DNA of 64,000 bases. Origin: Orbaceae bacterium lpD02. Its GTDB lineage: Bacteria > Pseudomonadota > Gammaproteobacteria > Enterobacterales > Orbaceae. The stretch spans positions 310,001 through 374,000 of the forward strand of contig CP133960.1 of NCBI GenBank assembly GCA_036251875.1, read 5' to 3'. The notes beneath the pieces were generated by a model, which was not told the DNA's origin, did no database searches, and saw only the letters and a list, made by a program, of their open reading frames with translations. The position numbers and the translations under genes are program-made. Shown one piece after another: positions 59,050 to 64,000 of this stretch; positions within the stretch are counted from its first letter, which is position 1, and each line of letters opens with the position of its first letter.

Positions 59050-59328
59050 TTTGACCCGTAAAATTATCATGTACCTTGAGTGTATCATAGTCTATTTTTA
59101 AATAGCCAACTCTTTGGCTTTACTTGTGCTGGCAGCTTTTAATACTCTTTTATTTATTGCTGTGTCAAGAAAGCCATTTTCCACCCATCTATTCTAAATT
59201 ATCACTTTCGCCCGACTGGTTTTTTAATGCCTACCCACAGAATTGAATAAATTTGTTAAGAATTTGTTTTATATTCAATAAGCTCAAATAGAGCTGCTGA
59301 GCTTTTTTCTCATTTTTATTTTAATTTA
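59050..59328. other. Intergenic stretch before the first SOS cassette
   Basis: No gene is seen. The stretch is AT-rich with stops in all frames and leads to the FNR-type box at 59329. Confidence 0.45.
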
Positions 59329-59342
59329 TTGATTTATATCAA
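59329..59342 (+). promoter_or_regulatory. FNR-type box of cassette 1
   Basis: TTGAT-TTAT-ATCAA is a perfect match to the FNR consensus TTGAT-N4-ATCAA. Its centre lies 47.5 bases before the -35 element at 59383. The same 14 bases occur in cassette 2 at nearly the same distance. Anaerobic control is inferred. Confidence 0.6.
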
Positions 59343-59382
59343 TAATATTTAATATAAATAATCTTGATTATGTATGTTATGA

Positions 59383-59436
59383 TTGACAAAATAGTATTTT
59401 ATATGTATATTTATACAGTATTAAGTGGCCACTTAA
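59383..59436 (+). promoter_or_regulatory. LexA-controlled promoter of cassette 1 with a 5' palindrome
   Basis: -35 TTGACA (59383-59388), 17-bp spacer, -10 TATATT (59406-59411). A LexA-type box ATGT-N8-ACAG (59403-59418; one change from CTGT) covers the -10. The perfect 16-bp palindrome TTAAGTGGCCACTTAA (59421-59436) falls at or just after the expected transcription start and would form a 5' hairpin in the mRNA. Confidence 0.7.
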
Positions 59437-59480
59437 TTTACACATATAATCCAATAAATATAATAAAAAGGAATAAAAAT

Positions 59481-59876
59481 ATGAAACAAACTTCAACTTC
59501 TGGGACTTTAAAAGTAGGTAAAATAGCACATCAAGGTTATGGATATAGTAGTTGGAATTGGGATAGCCCAAATAATGGCAAGAATAGTTCTTTTTCTTCT
59601 AATTTAGAGACATTAGAAGCATTAGGGGTGTGGGCGGGTTCTCTTGTATTAAGATTTTCTGGTCTTGATGATTTACCACTGTATCCTGATTTTTGTAAGT
59701 TATATATTGATGACGAGCTAATTTATGTAGGGAAAAAAGGCTATACTGCAGGCGGTGGATTTTTTGAATACAGTGCATATCCATCAGCGAGCTCATATGA
59801 CCTAACTGAGTTTTTTTCCGAATCAAAAATTGGAACTTCTTATAATATTCACCTAGAGTTTTTTGATGCTTTATAA
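59481..59876 (+). CDS. Unknown SOS-controlled protein, cassette 1 (131 aa)
   Basis: The ATG at 59481 has AAGGA nine bases upstream and is the common start with its paralogue; longer frames enter the promoter. 131 aa, acidic, no signal peptide, no membrane helix; rich in Gly, Ser, Tyr and Phe with a single Cys (DFCKLYIDDELIYVGKKGY). Likely a compact beta-rich domain. I recognise no family. The paralogue at 62230 is identical at 91 of 127 aligned positions. A LexA-type box controls it and a shortened holin ORF follows, so release by lysis is plausible. A bacteriocin, secreted toxin or phage-derived accessory protein are all possible. Confidence 0.7.
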   Translation: MKQTSTSGTLKVGKIAHQGYGYSSWNWDSPNNGKNSSFSSNLETLEALGVWAGSLVLRFSGLDDLPLYPDFCKLYIDDELIYVGKKGYTAGGGFFEYSAYPSASSYDLTEFFSESKIGTSYNIHLEFFDAL

Positions 59877-59917
59877 AATTATAGCTTTTTAAACCTCCAC
59901 TTAATTTTACTAATTAC

Positions 59918-59974
59918 GGCGGCAAGTACAGGATATGTAATAAAAGGAACTGATCAATTCGCTAGTACGCCGCC
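59918..59974 (+). repeat. GGCGGC/GCCGCC pair downstream of cassette-1 gene
   Basis: GGCGGC (59918-59923) and GCCGCC (59969-59974) are exact complements 45 bases apart. The same pair follows the paralogue (62655-62660 and 62706-62711). Each is GC-rich in AT-rich surroundings and lies between the unknown gene and the holin-like ORF, so it may be a structured RNA spacer. Confidence 0.5.
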
Positions 59975-59998
59975 ATTTTTCAACTCGCGGCTTCCAAT

Positions 59999-60064
59999 AT
60001 GAAAATTTTCATTATGGGTATATCGCCTGTCGCTCATTTTTTGGGAACTATATGTACTTTTTAA
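59999..60064 (+). pseudogene. Remnant of a holin-like ORF, cassette 1
   Basis: 21 codons, MKIFIMGISPVAHFLGTICT and a stop. The sequence aligns with the 40-aa holin-like ORF of cassette 2 (MKTFIMGRYSSPVSYFWGAI) from the first codon, and the flanking DNA aligns too, so it is a broken copy. Too short to span a membrane usefully. Confidence 0.6.
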
Positions 60065-60154
60065 CTCTGATAACTATTACTCAGAGACCACATCATAAAT
60101 AAAGACAGACAGTATGGCTTTGGGATTATAGGAAATAGATGTGTATTTATAAAA

Positions 60155-60178
60155 CTAAAAACCCACTTGGTGGGGTTT
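60155..60178 (-). terminator. Terminator after the Flp pilin gene
   Basis: On the minus strand AAACCCCAC-CAA-GTGGGTTT (one bulged base) is followed by TTAGTTTT. About 75 bases after the pilin stop codon. Confidence 0.65.
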
Positions 60179-60253
60179 AGTAAATTAATATCAAGGACCG
60201 CTTTAAAAAGAAATACTCGATAACAGTTAGTATTAATTAAATAGTGTTTTTTA

Positions 60254-60445
60254 CTAATTAATAAGATTAACTAATTGAGTTGATAGCGTGTTAAATATAT
60301 TGGTTAACATCTCTGACTCAGGTCCTGGTTCACCGAAAACAAATGTGACGACAACAGTAACACCAACTGCAACAATGGCATATTCAATAGCAGTAACACC
60401 CGCTTCATTTCTTACAAATTTATTGGTGAAATTATTTAATTTCAT
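60254..60445 (-). CDS. Flp/Fap-type IVb pilin, orphan
   Basis: 63 aa from the ATG at 60445 with GGGAG at 60455-60451. Sequence NEAGVTAIEYAIVAVGVTVV is the Flp pilin signature: prepilin peptidase cuts after the glycine and the Glu-Tyr pair follows. These pilins build Tad adhesion fibres. No other tad gene (rcpA, tadA, tadV) is in the window, so it is an orphan here; a tad locus elsewhere may use it. A terminator follows on the minus strand. Confidence 0.87.
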   Translation of the reverse strand: MKLNNFTNKFVRNEAGVTAIEYAIVAVGVTVVVTFVFGEPGPESEMLTNIFNTLSTQLVNLIN

Positions 60446-61127
60446 TTTTACTCCCTTCAACAATAAGATTGATTAATTTTTTTTACTGAACATAGTGATT
60501 CCAATCATTAGAACGGAATTGATGTTATATATAAAAATATATTATTTCAATTAGTTAAAAGCTAGTAATAATCTATCATTGGAGATTAATTTTCATGTAT
60601 ATAGATTATCTGTAATAAAGAGAGTTGTGGTTGAATTTTTTTAATTAATAAATTCAGATGGTTATATTTTTTATATGCAATAAGTTACTACTTCCACTTT
60701 GCAATAAGACTTATTTATAAAATGGCTTTATATAAAAAATTAAAGATTGATATCGTAAATAATTTGATTTTAATCAAAATATCGCGGTGTTTATTCTACA
60801 TGCAGAAATTGAACTCAATCTATACCTACCTTTTGACAAATCTGTAGATTTTTATAGTAGCATATTGTTTTTTTAATTTTGAACAAGAAAGTCAACTGTA
60901 AAAATAATAATTCAATATCTTCATCAAGTCTGACCTGCGTCGAGCTTTTTTGCTAGTTAAAAATGCAAACTAACAAACCATATACCAACGAAATATTAAG
61001 TTTTTCACCTTTAAAATTAGTTTTATTACAACGAAAAATAACGTTTTTCAATGTATTTATTTTTTAATATTTTGATATTATTTGATTATTCCGCTAAAAT
61101 AAAATCCTTTGATGAAAGGAGAGTTAT
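60446..61127. other. Long AT-rich intergenic stretch
   Basis: No gene is seen in about 680 bases. A perfect FNR-type box, TTGAT-TTTA-ATCAA, lies at 60764-60777 but is more than 350 bases from the next start codon, so its target is unclear. The sequence is very AT-rich, and decay of an old gene cannot be excluded. Confidence 0.5.
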
Positions 61128-61463
61128 ATGAAATGGCTTTTCTTGATTTTTGCAATTATTGGTGAAATCATTGGTACAACCGCCCTAAAAAGTACTGATG
61201 GTTTTACTAAGATATATCCAAGTATTTTATCAATCGTGGGATATATTGCTGCATTTTACTTTTTATCTTTAACTTTAACTTTAAAGTATTTACCAGTGGG
61301 CATAGCTTACGCTTTTTGGTCTGCGATAGGCATTGTTTTGGTTGCGATTATTAGTTATTTTTTGTATGGGCAAAAGTTAGATATGCCAGCGATAATTGGG
61401 ATGATATTCATTATCATTGGTGTTGTTATTATGAATATTTTTTCTAACTCAATTAGCCATTAA
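61128..61463 (+). CDS. SMR-family multidrug efflux protein
   Basis: 111 aa with four helices. The membrane glutamate that couples protons to drug is Glu13 (IIGEIIGTTALK), and Trp in YAFWSAIGIV and the Tyr of the EmrE/QacE family are present. AAAGGAG precedes the ATG closely. Dimers exchange two protons for a cationic drug such as quaternary ammonium compounds. The sequence belongs to the EmrE/QacE branch rather than to SugE. A weak stop hairpin follows. Confidence 0.92.
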   Translation: MKWLFLIFAIIGEIIGTTALKSTDGFTKIYPSILSIVGYIAAFYFLSLTLTLKYLPVGIAYAFWSAIGIVLVAIISYFLYGQKLDMPAIIGMIFIIIGVVIMNIFSNSISH

Positions 61464-61484
61464 TTTTCAAAATCCATTTAAATT

Positions 61485-61511
61485 AGCCTGGCCAAGTGTT
61501 AGGCTTTTTTA
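61485..61511 (+). terminator. Likely terminator after the SMR gene
   Basis: AGCCT and AGGCT form a 5-bp stem with an 11-nt loop, followed by TTTTTATT. The stem is short, so strength is uncertain. Confidence 0.5.
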
Positions 61512-61565
61512 TTGCCTGCGATTTTGTTAAAATTACATAAATAATAATAACAAAAGAACGATTAT

Positions 61566-61880
61566 ATGTTTGATGAAATAGAAAATTTTTTTCACGATTT
61601 AGTTTTAACCATTTGGCATTTTTTCTATAAAGTTATAAGTTGGCCTTATCCCAATATTCGGGGGCGTTATCTTACTTCTGGTGAAGGTAATTCAGTTGGG
61701 TTTTATCTGCTCGCCTTATTTGGTTTTTTTTCATATTATTTTCTATCAGTTTTATTTAAAAAAAAGGAAGATAGGAAAGAAGCCATTTCTAAAATAATAA
61801 ATGATTCTGACTTTAAACGCTTGATTTTAATTTTAGCACTGATACTTATATTTCTTTGGGTGGAGAGAGACAAATACTAA
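61566..61880 (+). CDS. Small membrane protein, unknown
   Basis: 104 aa with two predicted membrane helices (about residues 48-66 and 83-99, the second LILILALILIFLW). The N-terminal segment (FDEIENFFHDLVLTIWHFFY) is amphipathic. I do not recognise the family. It lies between two accessory cassettes and is followed by a short T-rich hairpin at 61932. There is no strong ribosome site. Possibly an inner-membrane protein in a gene-for-envelope role; a real guess is not justified. Confidence 0.55.
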   Translation: MFDEIENFFHDLVLTIWHFFYKVISWPYPNIRGRYLTSGEGNSVGFYLLALFGFFSYYFLSVLFKKKEDRKEAISKIINDSDFKRLILILALILIFLWVERDKY

Positions 61881-61931
61881 ATAGTGATGAGCTAAAAATT
61901 CTGTAAAAACTAAAATAAAGCAATACCAATG

Positions 61932-61952
61932 CCTCAATTAAGAGGTTTTTTT
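61932..61952 (+). terminator. Short terminator after the 104-aa gene
   Basis: CCTC-AATTAA-GAGG followed by seven T. Only four base pairs, but the position and the T-run support it. Confidence 0.6.
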
Positions 61953-62077
61953 ATATCCAAAATTTGAGTAAGTCGATCACATTAACCAAACCTGTATATA
62001 GATAATACATTTCGGCTTAATCAATCTAGATGTATCTCTTTGGTTAACTCTCTGTTTTCTTGTTTTATTTTTATTTA

Positions 62078-62091
62078 TTGATTTATATCAA
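62078..62091 (+). promoter_or_regulatory. FNR-type box of cassette 2
   Basis: TTGAT-TTAT-ATCAA, identical to the box at 59329. Centre 48.5 bases before the -35 at 62133. Only one base differs in spacing from cassette 1, suggesting a functional site for FNR or a relative. Confidence 0.6.
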
Positions 62092-62132
62092 TTTACTTGA
62101 AATGCAAATAACCTATACAGTGTATATTTTGA

Positions 62133-62186
62133 TTGACAAAATAGTAAATATGCTGTATATATATACAGCATTAAGCGGCCACTTAA
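62133..62186 (+). promoter_or_regulatory. LexA-controlled promoter of cassette 2
   Basis: -35 TTGACA (62133-62138), 17-bp spacer, -10 TATATA (62156-62161). The LexA box CTGTATATATATACAG (62153-62168) is a perfect CTGT-N8-ACAG palindrome over the -10. A near-perfect palindrome TTAAGCGGCCACTTAA (62171-62186) lies at the expected RNA start. This is a very strong SOS promoter by sequence. Confidence 0.85.
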
Positions 62187-62229
62187 TTCACAAGTATAAT
62201 CCAATAAATATAATAAAAGGAATCAAAAT

Positions 62230-62613
62230 ATGAAACAAACTTCAGCTTCAGGCACTTTAAAAGTAGGTAAAATTGCAGCTAATGGTTATGGCTATAGTAT
62301 TTCGAATTGGAATAGCCCAAACAATGGTAGAGATAGCTCTTTTTCCTCTAACTTAGAAGCATTAGGATTGTGGGGGAGTACTCTTGTATTAAGATTATCT
62401 GGTCTTAATGATTTGTCATTGTACCCTAATTTTTGTAAGTTATACGTTAATGATGAGTTAGTTTTTATAGGGAAAAAGGGTTACAACGCAGGTGAGTTTT
62501 TTGCATACAATGCATACCCATCAGAAAACTCATATGACATAAAAGAAATTTTTTCAGAATCAAAAATTGGTATTTCTTATAATGTTCAAATAGATTTTTT
62601 TGATACTTTATAA
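62230..62613 (+). CDS. Unknown SOS-controlled protein, cassette 2 (127 aa)
   Basis: 127 aa with AAAGGAA ahead of the ATG. Sequence motifs shared with the paralogue at 59481 include SGTLKVGKIA, SPNNG, SSFSSNLE, FCKLY, GKKGY and FSESKIG. No signal peptide, no membrane helix. The family is unknown to me. A perfect LexA box lies over its promoter and a holin-like ORF follows, so it would be made in bulk upon DNA damage and freed by membrane disruption, as colicins and some insecticidal toxins are. Function not assigned. Confidence 0.72.
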   Translation: MKQTSASGTLKVGKIAANGYGYSISNWNSPNNGRDSSFSSNLEALGLWGSTLVLRLSGLNDLSLYPNFCKLYVNDELVFIGKKGYNAGEFFAYNAYPSENSYDIKEIFSESKIGISYNVQIDFFDTL

Positions 62614-62654
62614 AATTGTAACTTTTTAAACCCTCACTCCGTTTTATCAATTAC

Positions 62655-62711
62655 GGCGGCAACACTAGACACACAAAATAAAGCTATTGAGCTAACAGCT
62701 AGTACGCCGCC
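62655..62711 (+). repeat. GGCGGC/GCCGCC pair, cassette 2
   Basis: GGCGGC (62655-62660) and GCCGCC (62706-62711), 45 bases apart, as in cassette 1. Confidence 0.5.
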
Positions 62712-62745
62712 ACTATTCAATTCACAGCTTCCAATAGTAGCAACC

Positions 62746-62868
62746 ATGAAGACTTTCATTATGGGTAGATATTCATCGCCTGTCTCTTATTTTTGGGGAG
62801 CAATATGTACTTTATTTGGAGCATTTAGCTTAAATGAGATAGCCGTAATCATTGGTGGGTATGTCTGA
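62746..62868 (+). CDS. Short holin-like membrane peptide (40 aa)
   Basis: 40 aa: residues of about 10-38 (SSPVSYFWGAICTLFGAFSL then NEIAVIIGGYV) look like the start of phage class II/HP1-type holins, whose members usually continue for 25 or more residues with a second helix and an N-W-Y motif. Here the frame stops after one helix. The stop codon overlaps the next gene's start (ATGTCTGA). It could be a shortened but working pore former or a remnant; no strong ribosome site is seen. Confidence 0.55.
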   Translation: MKTFIMGRYSSPVSYFWGAICTLFGAFSLNEIAVIIGGYV

Positions 62869-63550
62869 GTCATTCGGAAGTTTAGTTTATGATTCTATCG
62901 AATTAGGGGGTATTACCAGTTCACCTGTATTCAAATTATGGCGCTATGGACGTCAAGATTTAGTAAGAGCCTACAAACAAATGGGTAATTGGGTTCTTAG
63001 AGCTGAAATTCTAAGCGATATTGATTCCTTATACTCCATAGCACAAGATGCCGAAAATATATTTTTGCATGATAAAGAAAGAAACGAATCAAGCCTTATT
63101 ATACCTATGTCATATAGCACAGAGAATATTGGCGAGATAGTCGAAAAATGTGAATTAGTAATAGTAATGAAATTTGACGATGAAACACCGCCTAGTTATT
63201 ATCGCTGTACTCGGCCTAATGGTGAAACATATGAATTATCTCTAAAACAAAGGTTAATATGCATGTTGGATATTTTAGTTTATTCTACTTATTATATTAT
63301 TACGATAGTTACTCTTTGGATGTGTTACTATTTTCGGAGCTTCAACTCTGTTGATTACAAGTATAATAGGTCATTACGTTTAAAACGACGATTAACTTTA
63401 ATTTTCGCCTATTTAATTGGAGGAATTCAGGCTCATATTTGCTCTAGTAGAAAAATCATATTTTATAATATAGATAATGATTTTATTTTGGCTTCTGCTA
63501 TTTTTTTCTCGTTGTTTATATTTTTGCATTGGGCTGGATTGAGGCAATAA
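62861..63550 (+). CDS. Unknown membrane protein coupled to the holin-like ORF (229 aa)
   Basis: 229 aa from the ATG at 62861, which overlaps the holin stop by eight bases; a TTG at 62852 is also in frame. The first 130 residues are soluble and charged (YDSIELGGITSSPVFKLWRY); the last 100 hold three helices (about 137-160, 178-196, 206-226). I do not recognise it. Coupling to the SOS cassette suggests an accessory, such as an immunity protein or a lysis partner, by position only. A terminator follows at 63681. Confidence 0.6.
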   Translation: MSESFGSLVYDSIELGGITSSPVFKLWRYGRQDLVRAYKQMGNWVLRAEILSDIDSLYSIAQDAENIFLHDKERNESSLIIPMSYSTENIGEIVEKCELVIVMKFDDETPPSYYRCTRPNGETYELSLKQRLICMLDILVYSTYYIITIVTLWMCYYFRSFNSVDYKYNRSLRLKRRLTLIFAYLIGGIQAHICSSRKIIFYNIDNDFILASAIFFSLFIFLHWAGLRQ

Positions 63551-63680
63551 AGCTCCAATCGAACAATAGATAACAACTTTTTTTTACAATTTCTTATATT
63601 ATCCTATTAGGGCGATTGGAAATTCCAAAACAAACACATAAAAAGAAAAAAAAGTTTAAATAGTGTTTTATTTTATAATG

Positions 63681-63710
63681 AAAGGGCTTGAGAAAGCCTT
63701 TTTTGTTTTT
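63681..63710 (+). terminator. Terminator of cassette 2
   Basis: AAAGGGCTT-GAGA-AAGCCTTTT forms a 9-bp stem with one G-U, followed by TTGTTTTT, 130 bases after the last gene of the cassette. Confidence 0.8.
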
Positions 63711-63828
63711 GAAGGGCATGATATTTTACAGAAATTATTCAACCGCCATTTTATCGCCACTGGTTAATGTTTATTCAATATGGAGAGTTTGATTTTAAAA
63801 GCAATTTATTGATTTATAACGTTTTAAA

Positions 63829-63884
63829 TGGTGGGTTGTGGGGGGATCGAACCCACGACCAATTGATTAAGAGTCAACTGCTCT
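63829..63884 (-). pseudogene. 3' fragment of tRNA-Lys (CTT), possible att scar
   Basis: On the minus strand, GAGCAGTTGACTCTTAATC and the following GGTC, T-arm and ACAACCCACCA match the 3' two-thirds of tRNA-Lys. Anticodon CTT. The 5' acceptor strand and D-arm are absent, and the T-stem has one mismatch (GTGGG against CCCCC). A tRNA 3' half of this kind is typical of an att site left by an integrative element. Confidence 0.7.
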
Positions 63885-63922
63885 TCACTTTAGTTAATTA
63901 AGCTAGTTACTATTTTATTTTA

Positions 63923-64000
63923 ATCATTAACTTTTTACATTCGATTTTATACAATTAACATTTTCCTTTCAACTTAATACAATTAACATTTTCCTTTCAA
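63923..64000. repeat. 28-bp tandem repeat at the window edge
   Basis: Copies ACAATTAACATTTTCCTTTC and following bases occur twice with a period of 28 (63951 and 63979), and a degenerate copy precedes them at 63923. The array runs off the window end. It lies next to the tRNA-Lys fragment, as repeats at element ends often do. Confidence 0.6.

Noticed and set aside
63923-64000. CRISPR array
   Set aside because: The 28-base units are contiguous with no unique spacers, and no cas gene is present.

Overview
The window is AT-rich gammaproteobacterial DNA. Many core proteins look close to their E. coli counterparts (RimO, UvrC, PgsA, HemL, ErpA, ArtPIQM, PerM, SrmB, MdtK), and several E. coli neighbourhoods survive in reduced form: uvrC-pgsA-tRNA(Gly/Leu), yohJ-yohK-(cdd lost)-sanA, artPIQM, and hemL beside erpA. 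Low GC, shortened E. coli-like synteny, a large inverse autotransporter and a T6SS vgrG/toxin locus suggest a host-associated bacterium of the Orbaceae (Gilliamella/Orbus-like) or a relative of Pasteurellaceae. This placement is inference; no rRNA is present to test it.

Bases 1 to about 25,600 are an accessory island. It starts with the 5' part of a T6SS vgrG (minus strand). Divergent from it are a large polymorphic toxin with an Ntox17-like C-terminus and its small Imm31-like immunity protein. A structured non-coding stretch and an integrase-domain gene follow. An IS3-family element (5828-7067) has cut off the 5' end of a large YobI-like membrane P-loop NTPase. Next come an SDR-fold gene with a replaced catalytic lysine, and a complete copper/silver efflux locus (cusCFBA followed by convergent cusSR). 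An ankyrin-repeat membrane protein with a small upstream ORF comes next, then an ICE-like gene preceded by a leader peptide whose ribosome site lies in a hairpin. The island ends with twin 32-nt operator-like repeats and a P4-type integrase facing the 3' end of tRNA-Gly, the probable attachment site.

Bases 25,600 to about 59,000 are mostly core genome: tRNA-Gly, tRNA-Leu, pgsA, uvrC, the arginine ABC transporter with a candidate ArgR operator, sanA, yohKJ, surE, ybaN, a YoaK-like gene, perM, a 1491-aa inverse autotransporter with about ten Ig-like repeats, bcp, hemL, erpA, small zinc-ribbon genes, a DMT transporter, a lipoprotein with a decayed paralogue beside it, tRNA-Val, mdtK-rimO, a 2-Cys peroxiredoxin, srmB, a giant BadF/HgdC-type activase, ompW and an entericidin-like lipoprotein.

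Bases 59,300 to 64,000 are a second accessory region and hold the most novel signal. Two paralogous cassettes (about 59,329-60,064 and 62,078-62,868) share one promoter plan: an FNR-type box, a TTGACA/17-bp/TATAWW promoter, a LexA box over the -10, and a 16-bp palindrome at the expected transcript start. Each encodes an unrecognised protein of about 130 aa (91 of 127 aligned residues identical by hand count), followed by a GGCGGC/GCCGCC pair and a shortened holin-like ORF. The second cassette continues, by an 8-nt overlap, into an unknown 229-aa membrane protein. SOS control plus a holin is the logic of a bacteriocin or phage-derived release module, but the product is not recognised. An orphan Flp pilin, an SMR efflux pump and a small membrane protein lie between the cassettes. 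A decayed tRNA-Lys 3' fragment and a 28-bp tandem repeat close the window.
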